Source: Corynebacterium jeddahense (GTDB taxonomy: Bacteria > Actinomycetota > Actinomycetes > Mycobacteriales > Mycobacteriaceae). From it: a stretch of 64,000 bases of DNA. The notes under the pieces were generated by a model, which saw only the letters and a list, made by a program, of their open reading frames with translations, had not been told where the DNA came from and did no database searches. This document shows, piece by piece, positions 27,883 to 37,654 of the stretch. Each line of letters opens with the position of its first letter. Position 1 is the stretch's first letter. The position numbers and the translations under genes were made by a program. The stretch lies in NCBI RefSeq assembly GCF_028609865.1, contig NZ_CP063194.1:1488001-1552000 (forward strand), in the 5' to 3' direction.

Positions 27883-28359
27883 TCAGTGGGTCCCGGTGGA
27901 ACCGTAGCCACCGCTGCCGCGCTCGGTGTCGTCGAGCTCAGTGGCCTCAACGAAGTCCACGAGCTCGACGCGCTGCACCACGAGCTGGGCGACGCGCATC
28001 CCTCGTGTGATGGCAACCGGCGTCTCGGGGTCGGTGTTGATGAGGCAGACCTTCAGCTCGCCGCGATACCCGGCGTCGATGGTGCCGGGGGTGTTCACGA
28101 TGCTCAGCCCGTGCTTCACCGCGAGCCCGGAGCGCGGGTGGATGAGCCCGACCGTGCCCACCGGCAGAGCGATGGCGATGCCGGTGCCCACCAAGGCGCG
28201 CTGCCCGGGCTCGATGACGACGTCCTCCGCCGCGTACAGGTCTGCGCCGGCGTCCTCCGGGTGCGCGCGCATCGGCAGCGGGACGTCGGGGTCGAGTCGC
28301 TTCACCGCGATTGGCGGAAGCTGGTCCGCCGGGTTGTGCTGGGGGTGTTGGTGTTCCAT
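27883..28359 (-). CDS. dut: dUTP diphosphatase
   Basis: Trimeric dUTPase that keeps uracil out of DNA and supplies dUMP; 158 residues. All motifs are present: [31 protein letters not shown], the catalytic Asp and uridine-pocket Tyr in [12 protein letters not shown], and the C-terminal arm [11 protein letters not shown] -10 (TAAGGT) ends exactly 7 nt before the ATG on the minus strand, predicting a leaderless message. Divergent from the DUF3093 gene. Confidence 0.96.
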   Translation of the reverse strand: MEHQHPQHNPADQLPPIAVKRLDPDVPLPMRAHPEDAGADLYAAEDVVIEPGQRALVGTGIAIALPVGTVGLIHPRSGLAVKHGLSIVNTPGTIDAGYRGELKVCLINTDPETPVAITRGMRVAQLVVQRVELVDFVEATELDDTERGSGGYGSTGTH

Positions 28360-28366
28360 CGGCCCT

Positions 28367-28372
28367 ACCTTA
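28367..28372 (-). promoter_or_regulatory. -10 of dut
   Basis: TAAGGT on the minus strand with 7 nt to the ATG at 28359. Confidence 0.45.
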
Positions 28373-28398
28373 CGTGTGCCTGGGCGGGGCGTCCCGCC

Positions 28399-28404
28399 TA
28401 GAGT
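28399..28404 (+). promoter_or_regulatory. -10 of the DUF3093 gene
   Basis: TAGAGT with exactly 7 nt to the GTG at 28412. Confidence 0.45.
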
Positions 28405-28411
28405 GATGGGC

Positions 28412-28948
28412 GTGAGTGCACGCGTCCCCACCCCAGACCACACCCCCGCGAGCCCGGCCGGACAGGCCGCCGAGCCGCGGTTGCTCTACAGCGAGCGCCA
28501 ATGGGTGCCGTGGTACTGGTGGGTCGCCGTCGCGGGCCTCGACGTGCTCCTCGCCGGCGAGCTCGCGCTCAACCGGAACGTCTGGTGGTTCATCGTCCCG
28601 CTCGTCGTTGTCGGCGCGCTACTCGTCTGGTTCCTCGTCTGGCTCTCGCGCACGACGGTGTCGGTGGAACAAGACGCGGACGGCACCCGCTGGCTCCTTG
28701 CCGAGGACGCGAACCTGCCGGACACCGCCGTCGGCCGCGCCACGGTCGTGCCCGCCTCCGCCCGCCAGAACGCTCTCGGGCGCCAGCTCGATCCGGCGGC
28801 GTTCCTCGTCTCGCGTCCCTGGGTGGCCGAGCACGTCCTCGTCGTCCTCGACGACCCGGAAGACCCCACCCCGTACTGGCTCGTCTCGGCGAAAGACCCC
28901 GAGGCGGTGCTCGAGGCGTTTCTCCCCGACCCGAGCCGGCGCCGGTAG
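28412..28948 (+). CDS. DUF3093 family membrane protein
   Basis: 178 residues from GTG 28412; I prefer it to the ATG 6 nt earlier because of the 7-nt spacing to the -10. Two adjacent membrane helices ([20 protein letters not shown] and [20 protein letters not shown]) form a hairpin, followed by a compact cytoplasmic domain with [20 protein letters not shown] and [16 protein letters not shown]. Function unknown; found between dut and the DUF4193 gene across mycolata. Confidence 0.88.
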   Translation: MSARVPTPDHTPASPAGQAAEPRLLYSERQWVPWYWWVAVAGLDVLLAGELALNRNVWWFIVPLVVVGALLVWFLVWLSRTTVSVEQDADGTRWLLAEDANLPDTAVGRATVVPASARQNALGRQLDPAAFLVSRPWVAEHVLVVLDDPEDPTPYWLVSAKDPEAVLEAFLPDPSRRR

Positions 28949-28987
28949 CAGACGCCGGTAGCGGGCGCCGGTAGCGGGCGCATCAAA

Positions 28988-29021
28988 AGCGGCGGTCCAC
29001 CGTTTCCGGTGGGCCGCCGCT
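28988..29021. terminator. Bidirectional terminator between DUF3093 and DUF4193 genes
   Basis: 15-nt arms (28988-29002 and 29007-29021) with one G-T pair and loop TTTC; on the minus strand TTTT follows. Confidence 0.85.
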
Positions 29022-29028
29022 GTGCGCC

Positions 29029-29038
29029 GTCGATACGC
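29029..29038 (-). repeat. GCGTATCGAC decamer, DUF4193 gene 3' region
   Basis: Reads GCGTATCGAC in the DUF4193 direction, 15 nt after the stop and 7 nt before the terminator. Confidence 0.6.
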
Positions 29039-29053
29039 TGCCGCGAACGCGCG

Positions 29054-29347
29054 CTACTCGCAGTCGAGGCAGATCTTCGAGCCGTCCGGCTCCGTGTAGG
29101 CGAGACGGTTGTTCTTCTGCACGAGGAAGCAGGAGGCGCAGGTGAACTCGTCGTCCTGGCGCGGCTTGACCTCCACGTTGAGCTCCTCGCCGGAGAGGTC
29201 CTGGGTGGGCGGCTCGACCGGCTCGACGATCTCGCCGTCGTCGTCCATGCTGCTTCCCGCGACCTCCGCGGCCTTCAGGCCCTCGAGGGAATCGGTTTCG
29301 ATGTCGTCGTCCACGCGGCGGCGCGGCGCATCGTAATCGGTGGCCAT
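29054..29347 (-). CDS. DUF4193 zinc-ribbon-like protein
   Basis: 97 residues from the ATG at 29347 (GGAGGAC upstream). MATDYDAPRRR start, acidic middle (VEPVEPPTQDLSGEELNVEV) and a C-terminal CASC/CLDC pair that should bind zinc (FTCASCFLVQKNNRLA and KICLDCE). Conserved in nearly all actinobacteria beside sigA and dut; the zinc ribbon suggests a transcription or RNA-polymerase-related role, which is inference. Confidence 0.9.
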   Translation of the reverse strand: MATDYDAPRRRVDDDIETDSLEGLKAAEVAGSSMDDDGEIVEPVEPPTQDLSGEELNVEVKPRQDDEFTCASCFLVQKNNRLAYTEPDGSKICLDCE

Positions 29348-29519
29348 GATGGTTGTCCTCCAGCTCAACGTCAGCTCAGTGTGCGCCTTGTGCGCCGCGT
29401 TCGTGGTCGCGGCGCGCACGACTTTTGAGCGGAATACTAGGACATGCACATGCCCCTGTCATCTTCGCAGCTCAGAATCGGAATTTCGGTGGCGGACGGC
29501 GGGGCTGGCGCGGGATTTG

Positions 29520-29525
29520 TACACT
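29520..29525 (+). promoter_or_regulatory. -10 of ppgK
   Basis: TACACT with exactly 7 nt to the ATG at 29533. Confidence 0.5.
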
Positions 29526-29532
29526 GCGTTGC

Positions 29533-30309
29533 ATGACGCAAGTTGGCACGGCAGAGGCACCCTCGTTTGGCTTCGGCATCGACGTCGGCGGATCCGGCAT
29601 CAAGGGCGCGGTGGTCGACCTCGCGACGGGCGAGTTCGTTGGCGCACCGACGACCATCGCCACCCCGCAGCCGTCGACGCCGGAGGCCGTGGCGGGCGTC
29701 GTCGCCGAGATCGTTTCCGCGTGCGGGTGGGACGGCCCCGTCGGCATCACGTTGCCCTCCGTTGTCACTAACCACACCGCGCGCACCGCCGCCAACATCG
29801 ACCCCGCGTGGATCGGCACCGACGTGCGCGCGCTGTTCGCGGGCGCGCTCGGCGGCCGCGAGGTCGCGGTGCTCAACGACGCGGACGCCGCCGGCATCGC
29901 CGAGGTCGCGTTCGGCGCCGACGTCGTCCGCGAGGGCGCCGTCATCTTCCTCACGTTCGGCACCGGCATCGGCTCCGCGTTCCTCGTCGACGGAGTGCTC
30001 TTCCCCAACACCGAGCTCGGGCATTTGCGTATCGACGGCACCGAGGCCGAGCACCTCGCATCCTCCGCGGTGCGCGACCGCGAGTCCCTGAGCTACGAGG
30101 CCTGGGCCGCCCGCGTCGACGTCGTACTGCACGAATACGCCCGCCTCTTCAACCCCGCCGCGTTCATCCTCGGCGGCGGCATCTCGCAGCAGGCGGACGA
30201 GTGGCTGCACCACCTCACGCTCGAGACCCCCGTCGCCGCCGCAACGCTACGCAACCGCGCCGGCATCGTGGGCGCCGCAATGGCGGCCCGCGCTCATGTC
30301 GCGCCGTAG
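29533..30309 (+). CDS. ppgK: Polyphosphate glucokinase
   Basis: ROK-fold kinase phosphorylating glucose with polyphosphate or ATP; 258 residues. The phosphate motif [17 protein letters not shown], the catalytic Asp in [11 protein letters not shown] and the [13 protein letters not shown] adenosine/phosphate loop are visible. In a cell whose PTS locus looks reduced (see 62 kb), this enzyme could be a major route to glucose-6-phosphate. Coding sequence includes the decamer GCGTATCGAC at 30027-30036. Precedes sigA as in related genomes; suhB, often next to it, is not here. Confidence 0.92.
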   Translation: MTQVGTAEAPSFGFGIDVGGSGIKGAVVDLATGEFVGAPTTIATPQPSTPEAVAGVVAEIVSACGWDGPVGITLPSVVTNHTARTAANIDPAWIGTDVRALFAGALGGREVAVLNDADAAGIAEVAFGADVVREGAVIFLTFGTGIGSAFLVDGVLFPNTELGHLRIDGTEAEHLASSAVRDRESLSYEAWAARVDVVLHEYARLFNPAAFILGGGISQQADEWLHHLTLETPVAAATLRNRAGIVGAAMAARAHVAP

Positions 30310-30401
30310 CCTGCGCGCGCGTGTGGGGTACGGTGGCCCCCATGATCACCGCCGAGGCGGGCGCTGCGCGGGGAGAAGGAATATACCTGACGGGTGCCTG
30401 T

Positions 30402-30407
30402 TAAGAT
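30402..30407 (+). promoter_or_regulatory. Candidate -10 of sigA
   Basis: TAAGAT about 77 bp before the sigA GTG. The -35 is unclear. Confidence 0.35.
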
Positions 30408-30483
30408 AGTCGTTCTGAAAAATTTGAGACCCATACGTACCCTGGATTGACAGTGGTAAGTCCGATGACTCGAAAGGGCATAC

Positions 30484-32046
<1,563 letters not shown>

Positions 32047-32052
32047 GGCACT

Positions 32053-32062
32053 GCGTATCGAC
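32053..32062 (+). repeat. GCGTATCGAC decamer, sigA 3' region
   Basis: 6 nt after the sigA stop and 5 nt before the terminator hairpin. Confidence 0.6.
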
Positions 32063-32067
32063 GGCTG

Positions 32068-32095
32068 AAGGGCCCCCGCCGAAGCGGGGGCCCTT
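32068..32095. terminator. Terminator hairpin between sigA and DUF4190 gene
   Basis: Perfect 12-bp stem AAGGGCCCCCGC/GCGGGGGCCCTT with CGAA tetraloop; only short T-tract on either strand. Confidence 0.8.
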
Positions 32096-32117
32096 CGCGT
32101 TGGTGCGCTGTTGCGCG

Positions 32118-32771
32118 CTACTTCTCAGACGTGCCGTTCAGGCTGCGGTCGATCTCGTCCTCGAGGCACTGCTGCTGCTCCTGGGAGCCGGGCTCGAGGT
32201 TCTGGCAGGCATCGACGACGCCGTCGTCGATAAGCTGCTTGGCGATGTTCACGCTGAAGATGAGCATCAGCGTGGAGATGACCAGGGCGATGGCGCCCAT
32301 GACGATGCCGGAGATGGCCATGCCCCGACGGGCGCCGGGGCCAGTGATCTTGTCCGCCTTGCGCAGGCCGACGATGCCGAGAATGAGGGCAATGAGGCCG
32401 AAGATAAAGCCGCCGACGATGGTGAGGATGCCGAGCAGGCCGATGATGCCCAGGATCATCGCCGCGAGCGCGAGGCCGTTCTTCTGCTCCTGAGCCGGTG
32501 CCGGCGTGTAGCCGTACGTGGTCTGCTGGTCCTGGTATGCGCCCGCCATACCGTAGCCAGGGTAACCCGCCTCGCGGCTGGCGTAGTCAGGCTGCAGCTG
32601 CTCGTGGTAGCCACCGTAGTTCTCGCCCTGCGCGTATTCCGCCCCGTATTCACGGGCCTGTTTTGGGGCATGTTCTGGGGCGGTGCCGTACGGGTTCTGC
32701 CAGCTGGGGTCGTCGGAGTTGCGACCGTACGGCTCGTTCGGGTTCTGGCCGGAGTTGTACGGGGTGCTCAT
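32118..32771 (-). CDS. DUF4190 membrane protein with Tyr/Gln/Pro-rich N-terminus
   Basis: 217 residues from the ATG at 32771 (AGGACACC upstream). Residues 1-95 are disordered, rich in Tyr, Gly, Gln and Asn (NPNEPYGRNSDDPSWQNPYG). Two membrane helix regions follow (ALAAMILGIIGLLGILTIVGG and GMAISGIVMGAIALVISTL) separated by a KADKITGPGARRG loop, typical of DUF4190. The C-terminal external tail has two Cys (DACQNL, QQCLEDE) that could pair. Function unknown. Confidence 0.85.
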   Translation of the reverse strand: MSTPYNSGQNPNEPYGRNSDDPSWQNPYGTAPEHAPKQAREYGAEYAQGENYGGYHEQLQPDYASREAGYPGYGMAGAYQDQQTTYGYTPAPAQEQKNGLALAAMILGIIGLLGILTIVGGFIFGLIALILGIVGLRKADKITGPGARRGMAISGIVMGAIALVISTLMLIFSVNIAKQLIDDGVVDACQNLEPGSQEQQQCLEDEIDRSLNGTSEK

Positions 32772-32861
32772 CGTTGATCGGTGTCCTTTCTGGGATATCG
32801 GTCGTAAGCCCACCCTACCGGCAAAAACGGCAACCGGCGCTACCCCGCTACTCCCCCAGTG

Positions 32862-34673
32862 CTACCAGTCCCGGAGAAACGCGATGCGTTCGCGCAGCTG
32901 CTCGGCGCTGCACAGCGCGGTGGGTGGGCCGCCGCAGGCCTTGCGCACCTCGGTGTGGATCGCGCCGTGGGGCCGGCCCGTCTTGCCCGCGGCGATGGCG
33001 ACGCGGGCGTTGAGCTCCTTGCGCAGCTCCGGGATCTCGTCCGCCGCGGTGGCGCGCGCGTCCTGGGTGCCGCGGGCGCCCTGTTCGCCGGCGGGTGCCG
33101 CCTGCCCCGCTCCCCTATCCGGGCTCTCGCCGAGCACATCGGCGCGCTCCCGAGCCTTGCGCTCCGCCGCCCGGCGCGCCTTCTCCTCCGCGTCGCGGGC
33201 GTCGAGCTGGTCGCTCTGCCGCTTGGCCAGGAGCGTGCGGACCTGGTCGGCGTCGAGGAGGCCGGGCAGGCCGAGGAAGTCCTGCTCCTCCTCGGAGCCG
33301 GCGACGGTGGGTGTGCCGTAGGTGGAGCCGTCGAAAATGAGCGAATCGAGCTCGGCGGAGGCGCCGATCGCCTCGTAGTTCGGGTTGTCGTCGGGCTCGG
33401 TCTGCGTCCGGTTCGCCTGCTCGAGGAGCTCGTCGGACCAGCCGGACTCGCGGTGCGGCTTGCCCAGGACGTGGTCGCGCGAGATCTCCATCTCCTCGGC
33501 GAGGCGCAGGAGCACGGGGACGGACGGCAGGAACACGGAGGCGGACTCCCCGGGCATACGCGAGCGCACGAAACGGCCGATGGCCTGGGCGAAGAACAGC
33601 GGTGTGGAGGCGGAGGTGGCGTAGACGCCGACGGAAAGGCGGGGCACGTCGACGCCCTCGGACACCATGCGCACGGCGACCATCCACTCGTCGCGCGAGG
33701 CGGAGAACTCGTCGATGCGCTCGGACGCACCCGGCTCGTCGGAGAGCACGACGGTTACCGGCGTGCTCGAGAGCTGGCTGAGGATCTTCGCGTACGCGCG
33801 GGCGGTGGTCTTGTTTGTCGCGATGACGAGCCCGCCGGCGTCCGGCATGTTTGCGCGGATCTTGGTCAGACGGGTGTGCGCGGCGGTGAGCACGGCGGCG
33901 ATCCAGTCGCCCTTCGGGTCGAGCGCCGTCTTCCAGGCGCGCGCGGTCTGCTCGGCGTTGAGCGGCTCGCCGAGGCGGGCCGAGTACTCCTCGCCCGCCG
34001 AGTCCTTCCACTGTGCCTCGCCTGAGTAGGCGAGGAAGACGACGGGGCGCACGACGCCGTCGGCGAGCGCGTGGGAGTAGCCGTACGTGTAGTCCGACTC
34101 AGAAACGAGGTGGCCCTCGCCGTCCTCGACGTAGCGCACGAACGGGATCTGCGAGTCGTCCGAGCGAAACGGCGTGCCGGTGAGCGCGAGGCGGTGCTCC
34201 ACGTCGTTGTATGCCTCGTAGACGCCGTCGCCCCAGCTCTTCGAGTCCCCAGCGTGGTGGATCTCGTCGAGGATGACCAGCGTGCGCCGCGCTGAGGCGA
34301 CGGCGTGGTGCTTGAACGGGTGCATGCCCACCTGCGCGTAGGTGACCACGATGCCGTCGTAGGCGGCGTTGACGGCCGAGGAGTTGGTGAAGTTGGGGTC
34401 GAGGGACAGGCCGAAGCGCTTCGCGGCGTCCGCCCACTGGTGCTTGAGGTGCTCGGTGGGCACGACGACGATAACGCGTTGGACAGACTTGTCGTCGAGA
34501 AGCTTCGAAGCGAGCGTGAGGGCGAACGTGGTCTTGCCGGCGCCCGGCGTCGCCACGGCCATGAAGTCGCGCGGCTTCGTGCGCAGAAACGAATCGAGGG
34601 CCTCCTGCTGCCATTTACGCAGCGAAGGCCCGGCCGATCCGGTTGATGCGGACTGGGTCCCTTGCGACCTCAC
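32862..34673 (-). CDS. DEAD/DEAH-box superfamily II helicase
   Basis: 603 residues from the GTG at 34673, which overlaps the DUF3039 stop as GTGA. N-terminal RKWQQEALDSFL (Q-motif-like), Walker A TPGAGKTTFALTL, motif II DEIHHAGDSKSWG, motif III LTGTPFRSDD, motif VI AIGRFVRSR. Closest in layout to the actinobacterial ComF/SSL2-like helicases with a long variable C-terminus rich in Ala, Arg and Glu. Substrate unknown. Always paired with the small DUF3039 gene in related genomes, suggesting a shared role. Confidence 0.88.
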   Translation of the reverse strand: MRSQGTQSASTGSAGPSLRKWQQEALDSFLRTKPRDFMAVATPGAGKTTFALTLASKLLDDKSVQRVIVVVPTEHLKHQWADAAKRFGLSLDPNFTNSSAVNAAYDGIVVTYAQVGMHPFKHHAVASARRTLVILDEIHHAGDSKSWGDGVYEAYNDVEHRLALTGTPFRSDDSQIPFVRYVEDGEGHLVSESDYTYGYSHALADGVVRPVVFLAYSGEAQWKDSAGEEYSARLGEPLNAEQTARAWKTALDPKGDWIAAVLTAAHTRLTKIRANMPDAGGLVIATNKTTARAYAKILSQLSSTPVTVVLSDEPGASERIDEFSASRDEWMVAVRMVSEGVDVPRLSVGVYATSASTPLFFAQAIGRFVRSRMPGESASVFLPSVPVLLRLAEEMEISRDHVLGKPHRESGWSDELLEQANRTQTEPDDNPNYEAIGASAELDSLIFDGSTYGTPTVAGSEEEQDFLGLPGLLDADQVRTLLAKRQSDQLDARDAEEKARRAAERKARERADVLGESPDRGAGQAAPAGEQGARGTQDARATAADEIPELRKELNARVAIAAGKTGRPHGAIHTEVRKACGGPPTALCSAEQLRERIAFLRDW

Positions 34674-34927
34674 TTGCGGCGCAGCCCCTTGTAAATCCGT
34701 TCGCAATCGGGGCAGACGGGCGAGCCTGGCTTCGCCTGCTTTTTCACTGGGAAGGTCTCCCCGCACAGCGCGACGACCATCTTGCCGGAGATCGCGGAAT
34801 CCACGATCTGGTCCTTCTTCACGTAGTGGAAAAACTTCGGGGCGCCGTCGTCGGTGCTCGACGAGGTGTCCTCCCGCAGATCCGGCCGCTCGAGTGTCTT
34901 CGTCGTCGTATTCACGCGATCCATCAT
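34670..34927 (-). CDS. DUF3039 zinc-ribbon protein
   Basis: 85 residues (two adjacent ATGs; 34927 or 34924). Core FHYVKKDQIVDSAISGKMVVALCGETF followed by VCPDCERIYKGLRRK: the CGE and CPDC cysteines probably bind zinc. Overlaps the helicase start by 4 nt (coupled translation). A short palindrome CCCCA-AA-TGGGG lies directly upstream of the start and could be an operator. Function unknown. Confidence 0.87.
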   Translation of the reverse strand: MMDRVNTTTKTLERPDLREDTSSSTDDGAPKFFHYVKKDQIVDSAISGKMVVALCGETFPVKKQAKPGSPVCPDCERIYKGLRRK

Positions 34928-34961
34928 GCCCCAAATGGGGCGGGACGTTAAGCCGGGGCGC

Positions 34962-34967
34962 TAACCT
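34962..34967 (+). promoter_or_regulatory. -10 of the DUF3099 gene
   Basis: TAACCT with 8 nt to the ATG at 34976; no ribosome-binding site. Confidence 0.4.
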
Positions 34968-34975
34968 CGAGGTTC

Positions 34976-35479
34976 ATGAGCGAACAGGGACGCCACCCCG
35001 ACGAGGGCATCGTGGACATGAAGCCGGACGCAGGCCAGGTACCCGCGCCGGCTGCGCGACGCCACAAGTGGCGCTCGCGCTCGAAGCGGGCGCTCATTAC
35101 CGACGCTTCGCACACCGCGGAACACAACCGCCAGTCGCGGGAGCGCCAGTACACGATCCTGCAAGGGCTGCGCATCCCGTTTATCCTGCTGGCGATTTTC
35201 GCGGCGTGGAAGAACTACTGGGTGCTCGCGTCGATCCTCTTCGTCGTTTCGGTGCCACTGCCGTGGATCGCCGTGGTCCGCGGCAACGCAGTCGGCGAGG
35301 TGCGGGATTCACGCACCCGCAACGTGTACAAGCCGGCGGCGGCGCGCGAGCAGCAGCGCATGGAGGCGCAGCGGCGGCGTGAACTCGGCGGTGCTGCGGG
35401 CGAGCCGGGCGAGCCGGGTGGCGCGGGCGGCGAGCACTCCCCCGTTATCATCGATGCCGACAATCACGGCCCGCACTAG
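34976..35479 (+). CDS. DUF3099 family membrane protein
   Basis: 167 residues. Basic N-terminal region (RRHKWRSRSKRALITDASHTAE), two membrane helices (LRIPFILLAIFAAWKNYWV and ASILFVVSVPLPWIAVVRGN) and a charged tail with Gly/Glu/Pro repeats ending SPVIIDADNHGPH. Function unknown. Divergent from the DUF3039/helicase pair and followed after 30 bp by the methyltransferase gene. Confidence 0.86.
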   Translation: MSEQGRHPDEGIVDMKPDAGQVPAPAARRHKWRSRSKRALITDASHTAEHNRQSRERQYTILQGLRIPFILLAIFAAWKNYWVLASILFVVSVPLPWIAVVRGNAVGEVRDSRTRNVYKPAAAREQQRMEAQRRRELGGAAGEPGEPGGAGGEHSPVIIDADNHGPH

Positions 35480-35509
35480 CACCCAAAACAACCCCGAACG
35501 GAGCCCCGC

Positions 35510-37069
35510 GTGAACGACCCCGCCCCGCTGACCGCCAACCTCCCCACCGTGGCGGAGGAGCTGGCCCGCGAACTTGCCGCCGCGGGGTTTACCGCCGACG
35601 GCATCGCCGCCCACCTCGGGCCCGAGGCCACCGAGGCGCTCTACCGCCGCGAGCCGGGCGTCGTCCTCGACGCGTGCGGCGACGACTCGCGGCTCGCGGC
35701 GCTCATTCGCTTCTTCCTCCTGCGCCGCCCGGCGACCGCGGAGCAGCTCGCGGACATGCTCAACCCCCGACTCGCGCTGTCGCTTCTCGACGAATCCGTG
35801 GTCGTCCACTGCGACGACAGCAGCCTCGTGCGCCCCGCCCTCGACATCCGCCCCCACGTCATCGCGGGCACCCCGCGGCTCATCCTCTCCGACCTCGACG
35901 CGTCCATGACGGACCACGTGCCGGGGCGCGACCACGTGCTCGGCGTCGGATCCGCCTCGCTGTCGCTGTTGAACGCGTCGCCGCACACGCCCGTCACGTC
36001 GGTGCTCGACCTCGGCACGGGCTCCGGGGTGCAGGCGCTCGCGCAATCCGGCGCCGCCGAGCACGTGGTGGCCACGGACATCCACGGCCGGGCGCTGCAG
36101 CTCGCGGCGGCCACGATGGCGGCGAACGAGGTCAGCAACGTCGAGCTGCGCGAGGGCGCCTGGTTCGAACCCGTCCGCGGGCAGCGCTTCGATCGCATTG
36201 TTGCCAATCCCCCGTTTGTCGTCGGCCCGCCTGAGGTGGGCCACATCTATCGCGACTCGGGGCTCGATCTCGACGGCGCCTCCGCCCTCGTCGCGGCCGG
36301 CGCGCCGGAGCATCTCGCCGAGGGCGGCCGCGCGTTCCTCCTCGCGTCGTGGGCGCACGTCCTCGGCGAGACGTGGCAGTCGCGCGTGGCGTCGTGGCTG
36401 CCGTCTACCGGGGTGAACGCGTGGGTGCTGCAGCGCGACGTGGTCGACCCCGGAATGTACGTCTCCACGTGGCTGCGCGACGAGTCCATCGACCCGCGCT
36501 CGCCCGAGGGCGTGTCGCGCACCGCCCAGTGGCTCGAGCACTTCCGCGAGCGCGACGTCCACGCGGTCGGCTTCGGCTGGATCCTCATCGAAGACATCGG
36601 CAACGCGCCCAGCGAGGTCACGTGCGAGGAGCTCACCCAGCCGTTCACCGACCCGCTTGGCCCGGAGGCCGAGGAGTACTTCACGCGCACCGCATGGCTG
36701 CGCGACTCAGCCGCCGACGACGTCCTCGACGCGCGCTACGTCGTGCGCCCCACGGTCGCGCTCGAGGACGTCAAGCTCGCCGACGCGCAGCTCGGCATGG
36801 GCTTTGAGTCGCAGGCGCTGCGCCTCACGCGTACCGACGGCCCGAGGTTCACCCACGACATCGACGCCGGCGTGCTCGCCATCGTCTCCGGCCTCCACCC
36901 CGAGGGCCTGACAGTGCGCGACGTCGTCGGACTCTACGCCGCGTCGCAGGGCGTCGCCGACAGCGAAGGCGTCGCCGAGCTCGAGCGCGCATCCGTCTCC
37001 GTGGTCGTCGACCTCGTGCGGCACGGGCTGCTCCTGCCCGCCGACATCGCCCAACTCACCCACCTGTAG
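35510..37069 (+). CDS. SAM-dependent methyltransferase (HemK/PrmC-like NPPF type)
   Basis: 519 residues, GTG start with CGGAG upstream. An N-terminal all-helical region (about 1-150; winged-helix-like RPATAEQLADMLNP) precedes the Rossmann domain: motif I SVLDLGTGSGVQALA, DIHGRALQLA, and the catalytic NPPF (RIVANPPFVVGPP). NPPF/NPPY enzymes methylate side-chain or exocyclic amides and amines, e.g. glutamine of release factors or adenine/guanine. The C-terminal 200 residues form a second unknown domain. PrmC itself is shorter (about 280), so this is a distinct actinobacterial family; target unknown. Confidence 0.85.
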   Translation: MNDPAPLTANLPTVAEELARELAAAGFTADGIAAHLGPEATEALYRREPGVVLDACGDDSRLAALIRFFLLRRPATAEQLADMLNPRLALSLLDESVVVHCDDSSLVRPALDIRPHVIAGTPRLILSDLDASMTDHVPGRDHVLGVGSASLSLLNASPHTPVTSVLDLGTGSGVQALAQSGAAEHVVATDIHGRALQLAAATMAANEVSNVELREGAWFEPVRGQRFDRIVANPPFVVGPPEVGHIYRDSGLDLDGASALVAAGAPEHLAEGGRAFLLASWAHVLGETWQSRVASWLPSTGVNAWVLQRDVVDPGMYVSTWLRDESIDPRSPEGVSRTAQWLEHFRERDVHAVGFGWILIEDIGNAPSEVTCEELTQPFTDPLGPEAEEYFTRTAWLRDSAADDVLDARYVVRPTVALEDVKLADAQLGMGFESQALRLTRTDGPRFTHDIDAGVLAIVSGLHPEGLTVRDVVGLYAASQGVADSEGVAELERASVSVVVDLVRHGLLLPADIAQLTHL

Positions 37070-37084
37070 CAGGAAGGAACTGCC

Positions 37085-37519
37085 GTGAAAGCCGTGCTCA
37101 CCCGCGTCACCAACGCCTCGGTCACCGTCGACGGCGCGGTCGTTGGCGCCATCGACTGTCCCGAGACCGGCGGCGTGCTTGCGCTCGTCGGTGTGGGCCG
37201 CGACGACGCGGAGGACGCGTGGCGCACCGTGGCGCGCAAGATCGCCGAGCTGCGCATCCTCGACGGCGAGGTCTCCGTCGGGGACGCGGGCGCCCCGGTG
37301 CTGCTGGTCAGCCAGTTCACGCTTATGGGACGCACGGCGAAAGGCCGCCGCCCCTCGTGGAGCGACGCGGCGCCGGGCGGCGTCGCGGAACCGGTCATCG
37401 AGCGCATCGCCGCGGAGCTGCGGCGGCGGGGTATCACGGTGGAGCAGGGCAGGTTCGGCGCGCACATGGAGGTGGCGAGCGTTAACGACGGCCCGTTCAC
37501 CGTCATCGTCGAGGCGTAA
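37085..37519 (+). CDS. dtd: D-aminoacyl-tRNA deacylase
   Basis: Removes D-amino acids mischarged on tRNA; 144 residues, GTG start with AGGAAGGAA upstream. Starts [17 protein letters not shown]; the active-site SQFTLMG loop and the C-terminal cross-dimer motif [11 protein letters not shown] are present. The end of the gene has a 12-bp direct duplication: gtcgaggcgtaa occurs twice at the stop codon. Confidence 0.95.
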   Translation: MKAVLTRVTNASVTVDGAVVGAIDCPETGGVLALVGVGRDDAEDAWRTVARKIAELRILDGEVSVGDAGAPVLLVSQFTLMGRTAKGRRPSWSDAAPGGVAEPVIERIAAELRRRGITVEQGRFGAHMEVASVNDGPFTVIVEA

Positions 37520-37578
37520 GTCGAGGCGTAAAAGGTGGACAGGTTCCTAGGAGTTGGCTGAATTTTAATCGGCGATCT

Positions 37579-37605
37579 GGGAACAATGGCACGCTGGCAA
37601 TCGTT
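37579..37605 (+). promoter_or_regulatory. SigE/SigH-type stress promoter of sigB
   Basis: GGGAAC (37579-37584), 17-nt spacer, CGTT (37602-37605), about 50 bp before sigB. It matches the ECF consensus GGAAC/GGAAT - N16-18 - CGTT/GTT known for extracytoplasmic and heat/oxidative sigma factors in this group. Confidence 0.65.
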
Positions 37606-37654
37606 GCCCCACTAGATTCCCCGCCGTCCATTTTATCCGAGGAGGCATTGGCAC

